From positions 1 through 61,439 of the forward strand of contig DAHVMA010000008.1 of the NCBI GenBank assembly GCA_027320105.1: 61,439 nucleotides of DNA, written 5' to 3'. Positions 30,566 to 39,165 of the stretch are shown piece by piece. The number at the start of each line of letters is the position of its first letter. Position 1 is the stretch's first letter. The translations under genes and the position numbers were made by a program. Below the pieces are notes generated by a model. The model had not been told where the DNA came from and did no database searches. It was given only the letters and a program-made list of their open reading frames with translations. Source of the stretch: JAKAQB01 sp027320105 (GTDB lineage Bacteria > Actinomycetota > Acidimicrobiia > Acidimicrobiales > Palsa-688).

Positions 30566-33160
30566 ATGGACGCCAACGGCTTGCGCCGCGCCTTCACTCA
30601 GTACTTCGTCGACCACGAGCACATGCTCGTGCCGTCGTCGGGGCTGATCCCGCGCCACCCGCGAGCCCCGCTGTTCACCAACGCGGGGATGAACCAGTTC
30701 ATCCCGTACTTCCTCGGCGAGGAGATCCCCACCTTCCGCCGGGCGACGTCGGTGCAGCGCTGCGTGCGCATCCGGGGCAAGCACGACGACATCGAGAACG
30801 TGGGCCGCACGACCCGCCACGCGACGTTCTTCGAGATGCTCGGCAACTTCAGCTTCGGGGACTACTTCAAGGCGGATGCGATCCCCTTCGCCTGGGAGCT
30901 GCTCACCGAGCGCCTCGGCTTCGACGCCGACCGGCTGTGGATCACGGTCCACACCGACGACGACGAGGCGGCCGACATCTGGGCCGACGCCGTCGGCGTG
31001 GCGCGCCAGCGGATCCAGCGGATGGGCGACGACAACTTCTGGGAGATGGGCGACACCGGCCCGTGCGGGCCGTGCTCCGAGATCTACTTCGACCGCGGGC
31101 CGTCGTGGGGAGCGGGGGGCGGCCCGGCGGGCGGTGGGGGAGAGGAGCGCTTCAACGAGATCTGGAACCTCGTGTTCATGCAGTACGACCGCCAGCCGGA
31201 CGGCACGCTCGTCGCGTTGCCCCGGCCGAGCATCGACACCGGCGCCGGCATGGAGCGGGTGCTCACCCTGCTCCAGGACGTCCCGTCGATCTGGGAGACC
31301 GACGTCATCCGCCCCGTGATCGCCGTGGCCGAGGGCCTCACCGGTCGTCGCTACGGCGACGACCCGGAAGTCGACGTCGCCCTGCGGATCCTCGCCGACC
31401 ACGCCCGCTCCACGGCGTTCCTCGTCGCCGACGGGGTCTTCCCGAGCAACGAGGACCGTGGGTACGTGCTGCGCCGGCTGATCCGGCGTGCCGTGCGCTT
31501 CGCCTACCAGCTCGGCGTCGAGCGGGCGGTGACGCCTGCCCTGGTGCGCACCGTGGCCGACGTCATGGAGCAGGCCGCGCCCGAGCTGCGGCGCAGCGTC
31601 GACTACGTCGCCGGGGTCGTCGGCCGGGAGGAGGAGCGCTTCCGATCGACGCTGCGCTCGGGCCTGTCGATGCTCGAGGCGGAGCTGGCGGAGGAGAAGG
31701 CGACGCTCTCCGGGGAGGTGGCTTTCCGCCTGCACGACACCTTCGGGTTCCCCATCGAGCTGACCCGCGAGCTCGTCGCCGAGCGGGGGGGGGCCGTCGA
31801 CGAGGACGCGTTCCGCCGCCACCTCGAGGAGCAGCAGGAGCGGTCGAGGCGAGGCGGGAAAGACGCCCCCCTCGTCGCCGCCGACCGCCTCGGAGCGTAT
31901 CGGGCCCTCCTCGAGCAGGACGGGCCCACCGAGTTCATCGGCTACCACAACACAACGGGCACATCGCGGGTGCTGGCGGTCCTGGAGGTGGGCGACGGCG
32001 AGGTGGAGGTCATCTTGGACGCCACGCCGTTCTATGCCGAGGGGGGTGGGCAGGTCGGCGACACAGGCACCATAGAGACAGACACCGGGCGGGCCCGCGT
32101 CGTTGACACGACCCGGGCCCTGCCCGAGCTCGTCCGACACCGGGCGGTGGTCGAGGAAGGGCAGGTGCGGCCGGGCCAGGTGGCCACGGCGTCCATCGAC
32201 GCCGGCCGCCGGGCTGCCATCCGCCGCAACCACACCGGCACCCACCTGCTGCACTGGGCGCTGCGCTCCGTGCTCGGCGAGCACGTGAAGCAGCAGGGCT
32301 CGCTGGTCGCGCCCGACCGGCTGCGCTTCGACTTCACCCACTACTCGCCCATGACCGACGAGGAGATCTCCGCCGTCGAGGACCTCGTCAACCAACAGGT
32401 CCTCCTCGACGAGGACGTCCTCGTGACCGAGATGAGCAGGTCGGACGCCGACGCGGCGGGCGCCATCGCCTTCTTCGACGACAAGTACGGCTCACGGGTC
32501 CGCGTGCTCCACGCCGGGTCCCGCTCCGTCGAGCTGTGCGGCGGCACCCACGTGGAGCGTCTCGGCCAGATCGGCCCGCTGGAGATCGTGAAGCAGGAGT
32601 CGATCGGGTCCAACCTGCGCCGCGTCGAGGCGACCACCGGCACCGCCACGCTCGGGCGCCTGCGCCGCCTCGAGCGCAGCCTCCGCCAGGCGGCGGACCT
32701 GCTGCGCGCCACGCCCGAGGAGGTGCCCACCGCCGTCGAGCGTCGCCTCGCCGAGCTGCGAGACGCCGAGGCGGCGCTGCGCTCGGCGCAGCAGGCGGCC
32801 CTGGCGGGAACAGCGCGCGAGCTGGCGGCGGCGGCGTCCGACGGGGTGGTCGTGGCACGCCGCGACGGCCTGCCCCAGGACCAGCTGCGCGAGCTGGCCA
32901 GCCAGGTGCGGGCCATCGACGGGGTGCGGGCCGTCGTGCTCGGCGGCTCGCCCGACGGCGTGAAGGTGGCGCTGGTCGCCCTCGTGGCGAGGGGCGGGCC
33001 GGTGAGCGCCCCCGAGCTGGTGGCGGGCGCCGCCGAGCTGGTGGGCGGCGGCGGTGGCGGCAAGAACCCCGAGCAGGCGATGGCCGGCGGCCGCGACCCC
33101 TCCCGCCTGGACGAGGCCCTGGCAGCCGTGCGGGCCCGGCTGGCCGGCACCGACCGGTGA
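30566..33160 (+). CDS. alaS: Alanyl-tRNA synthetase
   Basis: An 864-residue class II synthetase charging and editing tRNA-Ala. The catalytic core starts with LRRAFTQYFVDHEHMLVPSS and has TNAGMNQFIPYFLGEE, WEMGDTGPCGPCSEIYFDRG and DTGAGMERVLTLLQ. The editing domain carries NHTGTHLLHWAL near 555 and CGGTHVERLGQIG near 658. The C-terminal C-Ala part ends with GGGGGGKNPEQAMAGG. A TAGGCT lies nine bases before the ATG and may be the -10. Its stop overlaps ruvX. Confidence 0.96.
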   Translation: MDANGLRRAFTQYFVDHEHMLVPSSGLIPRHPRAPLFTNAGMNQFIPYFLGEEIPTFRRATSVQRCVRIRGKHDDIENVGRTTRHATFFEMLGNFSFGDYFKADAIPFAWELLTERLGFDADRLWITVHTDDDEAADIWADAVGVARQRIQRMGDDNFWEMGDTGPCGPCSEIYFDRGPSWGAGGGPAGGGGEERFNEIWNLVFMQYDRQPDGTLVALPRPSIDTGAGMERVLTLLQDVPSIWETDVIRPVIAVAEGLTGRRYGDDPEVDVALRILADHARSTAFLVADGVFPSNEDRGYVLRRLIRRAVRFAYQLGVERAVTPALVRTVADVMEQAAPELRRSVDYVAGVVGREEERFRSTLRSGLSMLEAELAEEKATLSGEVAFRLHDTFGFPIELTRELVAERGGAVDEDAFRRHLEEQQERSRRGGKDAPLVAADRLGAYRALLEQDGPTEFIGYHNTTGTSRVLAVLEVGDGEVEVILDATPFYAEGGGQVGDTGTIETDTGRARVVDTTRALPELVRHRAVVEEGQVRPGQVATASIDAGRRAAIRRNHTGTHLLHWALRSVLGEHVKQQGSLVAPDRLRFDFTHYSPMTDEEISAVEDLVNQQVLLDEDVLVTEMSRSDADAAGAIAFFDDKYGSRVRVLHAGSRSVELCGGTHVERLGQIGPLEIVKQESIGSNLRRVEATTGTATLGRLRRLERSLRQAADLLRATPEEVPTAVERRLAELRDAEAALRSAQQAALAGTARELAAAASDGVVVARRDGLPQDQLRELASQVRAIDGVRAVVLGGSPDGVKVALVALVARGGPVSAPELVAGAAELVGGGGGGKNPEQAMAGGRDPSRLDEALAAVRARLAGTDR

Positions 33161-33645
33161 GGTCGGCAACGGACACGATCGCCCGCAGCGGGCGTGTGAT
33201 CGGCGTCGACCTCGGCGCCCGCCGCGTCGGCGTCGCCGTATGCGACGGCGCCCAGCGGGTCGCTACCCCCCTCACCGCGATCGACCGTACGGGCGACCCG
33301 CTCGCCCACCGCAGCACCCTGCGCCGGCTCGTGGAGGACTACGACGCCGTCGGGGTCGTCGTCGGGCTCCCACGCTCGCTGTCGGGCGAGCTCGGCGCCG
33401 CAGCGCAGGCGGCGCTCCGCGAGGTCGGCAGCCTCAGGCAGGCGCTGGCGGTGCCCGTCGACACCACCGACGAGCGGCTCACGACGGTGGCCGCCAGCGC
33501 CGGGCTGCGGGCGGCGGGGACACCCCGCCGGCGCCGGCGCGACGCCGTCGACGCCGCCGCCGCCGCCGTGGCGCTCCAGGGATGGATCGACGGGCGGCGG
33601 GGCGGGGACGGCAGGGACGTGGCAGGAGGGCGCAGCCGTGGCTGA
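33157..33645 (+). CDS. ruvX: Holliday junction resolvase-like RuvX/YqgF
   Basis: A 162-residue RNase H-fold nuclease family member acting in 16S rRNA 5' end processing or recombination. Marks: VIGVDLGARRVGVAVCDG with the first Asp, VVGLPRSLSGELGAAAQ, the second acidic segment VDTTDERLTTVAA, and the final aspartate in RRRDAVDAAAAAVALQGWI. GTG 33157 overlaps the alaS stop as GTGA. Genes alaS-ruvX-mltG are commonly linked. Confidence 0.9.
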   Translation: MRSATDTIARSGRVIGVDLGARRVGVAVCDGAQRVATPLTAIDRTGDPLAHRSTLRRLVEDYDAVGVVVGLPRSLSGELGAAAQAALREVGSLRQALAVPVDTTDERLTTVAASAGLRAAGTPRRRRRDAVDAAAAAVALQGWIDGRRGGDGRDVAGGRSRG

Positions 33646-34777
33646 CGTCACCCGGACGCCCCGGTACGCCGACGGCGTCTACACCCCCCGGCGCCGCCAT
33701 GCCCCGCCCAGCCCCGCCCGCCCCCGCCGGCGGGGGCGGCGGGGGCGGGGACATCGGGGACTGGTGGTGCTCGCCGCCGTGCTGGCGGCCCTGGTGGTGG
33801 CGGCCGGGGCCGCCTACGCCTGGGCGCGCGGGCAGATCGCGCCGGGCGGCAGGCGGGGACCGGCGGTGGCGGTCGTCATCCCCCGCGGGGCGTCCAGCGC
33901 CCAGATCGGCCGCATCCTGACGGCGGCCCACGTCATCCACGGCCCCGGCCTGTTCCGGTGGTACGTCGAGCTGGAAGGCCTCGGCCCCTTCTACGCCGGC
34001 ACCTACCACCTGCCGACCAACGAGTCCTACGCGGGGGCCATCGGCGCCCTGGAGAAGCCGCCCCCGGTCCTCGTGGACAGGCTCGTCATCCCCGAGGGGT
34101 TCACCCTGCACCAGATAGCGGCCAGGGTCGCTGCCCTGCCGGGCCTGCACCTGAGCGCTGCGTCTTTCGTCGCCCTCTCCACCAGCGGATCGGTGCGCTC
34201 CCCGCTCGAGCCGCCCCACGTCGACAACCTGGAAGGGCTCCTGTTCCCCGCCACCTACCAGATCGCCCGGACGGACTCCGCCACGAGCATCATGGAGCTG
34301 CTGGTCCAGACCTTCACAGAGCGGGCCCAGGCGATGGGCCTCGCCCAGGCGGCGGCCAGGCTCAAGCTCGCCCCCTACCAGCTCGTCGAGGTGGCCTCCA
34401 TCGTCCAGGGGGAGGCCAGGCTCACGAGCCAGTTCCCCGACGTCGCCAGCGTCATCTACAACCGGCTGCGGTCCGGGATGACGCTCGGTGACGACTCGAC
34501 GCTGATCTACGCCCTACGTCAGGCAAACCCCGCTCTCGACCCGGCCAAGGTCAACCCGGAGCAGCCGAGCCCGTACAACACCCGCCTCCACAAGGGGCTC
34601 CCACCCACCCCGATCGGCAACGCCGGCCAGGCGGCGCTCGAAGCGGCGATGCACCCGCCCACGACCAACCTCTTGTACTTCGTCGATGTGTCCAAGTCCG
34701 GCCAGCTGGGCTTCTCGGCTACGCTGGCCGGCTTCGACGCCCTGGTCGCCCGCTGCCGCGCCAACGGGCTGTGCTGA
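33638..34777 (+). CDS. mltG: Endolytic murein transglycosylase MltG
   Basis: A 379-residue membrane protein that cuts nascent glycan strands and sets their length. The cytoplasmic start is Arg/Pro-rich with one transmembrane helix near 45-65 (GLVVLAAVLAALVVAAGAAY). A LysM-like part follows, then the YceG catalytic domain with ASIVQGEARLTSQFPDVASV near 250, which keeps the second glutamate of the family motif, YNRLRSGMTLGDDSTLIYAL and YNTRLHKGLPPTPIGNAG. Its start overlaps the ruvX end by eight bases. Confidence 0.92.
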   Translation: MADVTRTPRYADGVYTPRRRHAPPSPARPRRRGRRGRGHRGLVVLAAVLAALVVAAGAAYAWARGQIAPGGRRGPAVAVVIPRGASSAQIGRILTAAHVIHGPGLFRWYVELEGLGPFYAGTYHLPTNESYAGAIGALEKPPPVLVDRLVIPEGFTLHQIAARVAALPGLHLSAASFVALSTSGSVRSPLEPPHVDNLEGLLFPATYQIARTDSATSIMELLVQTFTERAQAMGLAQAAARLKLAPYQLVEVASIVQGEARLTSQFPDVASVIYNRLRSGMTLGDDSTLIYALRQANPALDPAKVNPEQPSPYNTRLHKGLPPTPIGNAGQAALEAAMHPPTTNLLYFVDVSKSGQLGFSATLAGFDALVARCRANGLC

Positions 34778-34790
34778 CGAGCCACCGGGA

Positions 34791-35654
34791 GTGACCGCCG
34801 GCCGCCACCGGCCCCTCTCGGCCGCCACCCGCGTCGCCGGGGTGATCGGCGACCCCGTCGCCCACTCGCTGTCGCCTGCCATCCACAACGCCGCCTTCGC
34901 CGCCGCCGGGCTCGACTGGCTGTACGTGGCCTTCGCCGTGGCCCCCGGCCGGGGCGGCGACGCCGTGCGCGCCGTGCGCACGCTCGGCCTCGGCGGCCTG
35001 TCCGTCACCACTCCCCACAAGGCCGCCGCCGCCGCCGCCGCCGACCGCCTCACGCCCGCCGCCTCGGCCCTCCACGCCGTCAACACCGTCGTCCCGGCCG
35101 GCGACGAGCTGCTCGGCGACAACACCGACGGCGCCGGCCTGCTCGACGCGCTGGCCGCCGACCCGGGCTGGGACCCGGCGGGGCGGACCGCCGTCGTGCT
35201 CGGCACGGGCGGTGCCGCCCGCGCCGTCGTGCTCGCCCTCGGAGGGGGTGGCGCCGCGGCCGTCGGCGTCGTCGGCCGGCGGCCCCAAGCCGCCGCCGCC
35301 TGCGCCGCCCTGGCCGGAGCGGCGGGGTCCGTCGTCGACGCCGGCGCCGCCGGGGGAGCCGACCTGGTCGTGGACGCCACAGGAGCCGCCATGCACGGCG
35401 ACTCCCTGCCCTTCGACCTCGACCCGGGCGGCCTGCGAGCCGGTCAGCTGGTCGTGGACCTGGTCTACGCCCCCCCGCTCAGCCCGCTCCTGGCCGCCGC
35501 GGCAGGGAGGGGCGCCACCGGGCGCAACGGCCTCGGCATGCTCGTGCACCAAGCTGCCCACCAGTGGACCGCCTGGACGGGCCAGCCGGCGCCGATCGAC
35601 GCCATGGCAGAGGCTGCCGGGCTGCGGCGCCCTCCTCGCCGACCGACCACATGA
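34791..35654 (+). CDS. aroE: Shikimate dehydrogenase
   Basis: A 287-residue NADPH enzyme reducing 3-dehydroshikimate. Substrate motif VIGDPVAHSLSPAIHNAAF lies near residue 21; the catalytic lysine/aspartate region is LSVTTPHKAAAAAAADRL and LGDNTDGAGLLDAL; the nucleotide fold has VVLGTGGAARAVVLAL; and the end has GLGMLVHQAAHQWTAWTG. The GTG start at 34791 follows CGGGA. The stop overlaps a small ORF by four bases. Confidence 0.93.
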   Translation: MTAGRHRPLSAATRVAGVIGDPVAHSLSPAIHNAAFAAAGLDWLYVAFAVAPGRGGDAVRAVRTLGLGGLSVTTPHKAAAAAAADRLTPAASALHAVNTVVPAGDELLGDNTDGAGLLDALAADPGWDPAGRTAVVLGTGGAARAVVLALGGGGAAAVGVVGRRPQAAAACAALAGAAGSVVDAGAAGGADLVVDATGAAMHGDSLPFDLDPGGLRAGQLVVDLVYAPPLSPLLAAAAGRGATGRNGLGMLVHQAAHQWTAWTGQPAPIDAMAEAAGLRRPPRRPTT

Positions 35655-35827
35655 TGGCCGCCCGCGGCAATTTTCCGGAGCGGCGGGGCTCAGAGCGGCG
35701 GCCGGCCGTGCCGATAGTGGAGCCAGTGCACCAGGATCGCCTCCCCACCGCCGCGCGCCCACCGTCGCCCCGGGCGGGGCCAGCCCGCCGCGTGCTGGCG
35801 CGGCCCTACGCCGGGGCCCGCCGGTGA
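35651..35827 (+). CDS. Putative 58-residue basic protein between aroE and pilB
   Basis: The ATG at 35651 overlaps the aroE stop as ATGA. The stop at 35825-35827 overlaps the pilB GTG as GTGA. It therefore fills the gap between the two genes exactly, which is the pattern of a translationally coupled gene. Third codon positions are mostly G or C, as in real genes here. The peptide is rich in Arg, Pro and Ala with no helix or motif I know, so chance is also possible. Confidence 0.4.
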   Translation: MMAARGNFPERRGSERRPAVPIVEPVHQDRLPTAARPPSPRAGPARRVLARPYAGARR

Positions 35828-37554
35828 GCCCCGACGCGCTCGCCGGCGCCGGCGGCGACCACCGGGTGGCGGTTGCCGAGCGTGGCGGGCTCGGCGCGGC
35901 GCTCGTGCAGCGGGGCCTCTTGAGCGACGGCCAGCTCAACGCCGCCCTCGCCACGCAGCGACCGGGCGGGTCGCTGGTCGACCTGCTGCTCGAGCATGGC
36001 ATCGTCGAGGAGTCGGCGTTGATGTCCACCGTCGCCGACCAGGCTGGGCTGCAGCTGGTCGACCTGTCCAACCAGCCCATCGACGTCGCCTCCGCGCGGC
36101 TGGTCAGCCCCGCCATGGCAAAGCGGTACCGGTCGATCCCGATCGGCTGGGAGGGCGGGAGCCTGGTCGTCGCCACCGCCGACCCCACCAACGTGCTGGC
36201 CGTCGACGACTTCCGGACCGTCACCGGCGCCCAGATCCGCCTGGTGGTCGCCGCCCCCAGCTCCGTCACCGCCGCCATCGGCCACGCCTACCGCGCCGAG
36301 GACGAAGCGGAGCGGTCGGCGGCCGAGGCGGCGAGCTCGGCCGAGGCGCACCAGGACCTGGCTGCGGTCCGCGAGGTCGTCGAGGACGGGCCCATCGTCA
36401 AGCTCGTCAACCTCCTCATCGGCCAGGCGGTCGCCGACCGGGCGTCCGACATCCACGTCGAGCCAGGCGCCAAGGACCTGCGCATCCGCTTCCGCATCGA
36501 CGGCGTCCTCCACGAGGTGATGCGCCCCCCGAGCAGCATCGCCAACGGGGTGATCAGCCGCATCAAGATCATGGCGTCGCTCAACATCGCCGAGCGCCGC
36601 CTCCCCCAGGACGGACGCATCAACACCCGCATCAGCGGCATGCCCGTCGACCTGCGGGTCGCCACCCTGCCGACCGTCTACGGCGAGAAGGTCGTCCTGC
36701 GGATCCTCGACAAGTCCACCGCCTTGCTGAAGCTGTCGGACCTCGGGTTCCTGCCCGAGAACATGGGCCGCTACGAGCGCTCCTACCGCAAGCCGTACGG
36801 GACGATCCTCGTCACGGGGCCGACCGGCTCGGGCAAGTCGACGACCCTGTACGCCACGCTCAACATCCTGAACGACGAGAGCAAGAACGTCATCACCGTC
36901 GAGGACCCAGTCGAGTACCAGCTCGAGGGCATCAACCAGGTGCAGGTCAACACCAAGGCGGGGCTCACCTTCGCCTCGGCGCTGCGGTCCATCCTGCGCT
37001 CCGACCCCGACATCGTCCTCCTCGGCGAGATCCGCGACAAGGAGACGGCCAGCATCGCCGTGGAAGCGGCCCTCACCGGCCACCTCGTCCTCTCGACGCT
37101 GCACACCAACGACGCGTCCAGCAGCCCCGGCCGGCTGATCGAGATGGGCGTCGAGCCCTTCCTCGTCGGCAGTGCCCTCGACTGCATCGTCGCCCAGCGC
37201 CTCGCCCGCAAGCTCTGCGAGCGGTGCCGGGAGCGCTACCCGCTGACCGGCGACGACTTCCGGCTGCTCGGCTGGGACTCCGAGCGCCACCCCCTCCCGG
37301 ACGGCGAGATCCCCGTGTTCCGAGCGACCGGCTGCGGCGCGTGCGGGCGCACCGGGTACCGGGGCAGGTTCGCCGTCCACGAGGTCATGCCCGTCACCGA
37401 GGAGCTCGAGCGGGTGATCGTCGAGCACGGGCACGCCGAGGACATCTTGAAGACGGCTCTGTCGCAGGGGATGATGACCCTGCGCCAGGCGGGCCTCGCC
37501 GAGGTCGTGGCCGGCCAGACCTCCGTCGAGGAGATCCTCCGGGTCATCGCGTAG
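35824..37554 (+). CDS. pilB: Type IV pilus assembly ATPase PilB
   Basis: A 576-residue hexameric ATPase powering pilus extension. The N-terminal MshEN-like domains (about 20-140) contain LGAALVQRGLLSDGQLNAAL and GIVEESALMSTVADQAGLQL. The GspE core has PIVKLVNLLIGQAVADRASD and IHVEPGAKDLRIRFRIDGVL, Walker A GPTGSGKSTTLYA near 331, the Asp box ITVEDPVEYQLEGI, Walker B PDIVLLGEIRDKETA, and the zinc tetracysteine CERC plus CGACGRTGY near 464. Complete. In homologues the N-domain binds c-di-GMP; here that is inference. Confidence 0.93.
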   Translation: MSPDALAGAGGDHRVAVAERGGLGAALVQRGLLSDGQLNAALATQRPGGSLVDLLLEHGIVEESALMSTVADQAGLQLVDLSNQPIDVASARLVSPAMAKRYRSIPIGWEGGSLVVATADPTNVLAVDDFRTVTGAQIRLVVAAPSSVTAAIGHAYRAEDEAERSAAEAASSAEAHQDLAAVREVVEDGPIVKLVNLLIGQAVADRASDIHVEPGAKDLRIRFRIDGVLHEVMRPPSSIANGVISRIKIMASLNIAERRLPQDGRINTRISGMPVDLRVATLPTVYGEKVVLRILDKSTALLKLSDLGFLPENMGRYERSYRKPYGTILVTGPTGSGKSTTLYATLNILNDESKNVITVEDPVEYQLEGINQVQVNTKAGLTFASALRSILRSDPDIVLLGEIRDKETASIAVEAALTGHLVLSTLHTNDASSSPGRLIEMGVEPFLVGSALDCIVAQRLARKLCERCRERYPLTGDDFRLLGWDSERHPLPDGEIPVFRATGCGACGRTGYRGRFAVHEVMPVTEELERVIVEHGHAEDILKTALSQGMMTLRQAGLAEVVAGQTSVEEILRVIA

Positions 37555-37597
37555 CCCACCCGCTCAGGAACCGGTGGGGACCTGCCGACAAGGAGGC

Positions 37598-39151
37598 ATG
37601 ATCTCTGCGTCGAGGCGTGCCGGCGAGTTCCTCGTCGAACGCAAGGTGCTTTCCCGCGACGACCTCGAAGAGGCCTTGAAGCGCGAGGAGGAGACGGGCG
37701 TCCCCGCCGCCCAGCAACTCGTCGCCGACGGCCTCATCCACCAGCGGGACCTCGTGGCGTTCGTCGCGGAGGAGGCGGGCCTGGGCTTCTGGGACCCCAC
37801 CTCCGAGCCGGTGTCGACCCTCGTGCTGGCCATGCTCCCCCTCGAGCTGGCCCGCCGGCTGCGCTGCCTGGCCATCCGGGTGGAGGACACCAAGCTCGTT
37901 GTGGCGTTCGCCGACCTGCCGTCAGAGGAGATCCTCGACCAGGTCCACGACGAGACCCGGTGGGGGGTCACCCCCGTGCTCGCCGCCGGCGACGACCTCG
38001 AGCGGGCAATCACCCGGGTGTACCGGCTGCCGGCCGGTGAGGACGCCACTGTGGACGGCGGGCCGGCCGGCCCCGGCTACCCGCCCGTCGACGAGCTGCT
38101 CGCCGCCATGGTCCAACTGGGCGCCTCGGACCTCCACCTGTCCGCCGGGCGCCCCCCGAGCGTCCGCATCGACGGGACCATCCAGCCGCTGGAGGGCTAC
38201 GACCCGCTGACCCCGTCCGACCTGCGGGACATGGTGTACGCCATCCTCCCCCAGCGCAGCCGCGAGCGCTTCGAGGCCGAGCTGGAGCTGGATGCGTCCC
38301 GGGCGGTCGTCGACGTCGGGCGGTTCCGCATGAACGTCTTCCAGCAGCGCGACGCGGTCGGCGCCGTCTTCCGCGCCATCCCGTTCGTGGTGACGCCCCT
38401 CGACACGCTCGGGCTGCCGCCGGCGGTCCGGTCCTTCGCCGACTTCCCCCGCGGCCTCGTGCTCGTGACCGGCCCGACCGGATCCGGGAAGTCCACGACG
38501 CTCGCCTCGCTGATAGACGTCATCAACTCCAGCCGTTCGGCCCACATCGTGACCGTGGAGGATCCCATCGAGTTCCTGCACCACCACAAGCGCTGCGTCG
38601 TCAACCAGCGCGAGGTGGGCTCCGACACCAAGTCCTTCGCCAACGCGCTGCGCCACGTGCTGCGCCAGGACCCCGACATCATCCTCGTCGGCGAGATGCG
38701 CGACCTCGAGACCATCTCGACGGCCCTGACCGCAGCCGAGACCGGCCACCTCGTCTTCGCCACCCTGCACACCCAGGACGCCCCGCAGTCGATCGACCGC
38801 GTCATCGACGTGTTCCCGTCCCACCAGCAGCAGCAGATCAGGGTCCAGCTGGCCTCCGCCCTGCGGGCCGTCGTGACCCAGACGCTCGTCCCCAAGCTCA
38901 ACGGCCGCGGGCGCGCCGTCGCCGCCGAGGTGCTCGTGTGCGTGCCGGCGGTCCAGAACCTGATCCGCGAGGCCAAGACCCACCAGATCTACAGCGCCAT
39001 GCAGGCCGGCGGGAAGCACGGCATGCAGACGATGGACCAGTCCCTCGCCGCGCTCGTCCGTGCCGGGGTCATCTCCCTCGAGGCCGCCGTCGAGCGCTGC
39101 GCCGTCGAGGCCGACCTCCGCCGCCTCGTCACCGCCACCGCCGCCGCCTGA
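37598..39151 (+). CDS. pilT: PilT-type ATPase with extra N-terminal domain
   Basis: The predicted protein has 517 residues, while standard PilT has about 350. The core from about 165 is PilT: LLAAMVQLGASDLHLSAGRP, Walker A LVTGPTGSGKSTTLASLID near 290, ITVEDPIEFLHHHK-type Asp box, LRQDPDIILVGEMRDLETIS, and the retraction signature ALRAVVTQTLVPK. It lacks the PilB tetracysteine. The first 150 residues resemble the GspE N-domain (AGEFLVERKVLSRDDLEEAL, LVADGLIHQRDLVAFVAEE). AGGAGG precedes the ATG. It probably powers pilus retraction. Confidence 0.88.
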   Translation: MISASRRAGEFLVERKVLSRDDLEEALKREEETGVPAAQQLVADGLIHQRDLVAFVAEEAGLGFWDPTSEPVSTLVLAMLPLELARRLRCLAIRVEDTKLVVAFADLPSEEILDQVHDETRWGVTPVLAAGDDLERAITRVYRLPAGEDATVDGGPAGPGYPPVDELLAAMVQLGASDLHLSAGRPPSVRIDGTIQPLEGYDPLTPSDLRDMVYAILPQRSRERFEAELELDASRAVVDVGRFRMNVFQQRDAVGAVFRAIPFVVTPLDTLGLPPAVRSFADFPRGLVLVTGPTGSGKSTTLASLIDVINSSRSAHIVTVEDPIEFLHHHKRCVVNQREVGSDTKSFANALRHVLRQDPDIILVGEMRDLETISTALTAAETGHLVFATLHTQDAPQSIDRVIDVFPSHQQQQIRVQLASALRAVVTQTLVPKLNGRGRAVAAEVLVCVPAVQNLIREAKTHQIYSAMQAGGKHGMQTMDQSLAALVRAGVISLEAAVERCAVEADLRRLVTATAAA

Positions 39152-39165
39152 CCGAGGGAGCCACG

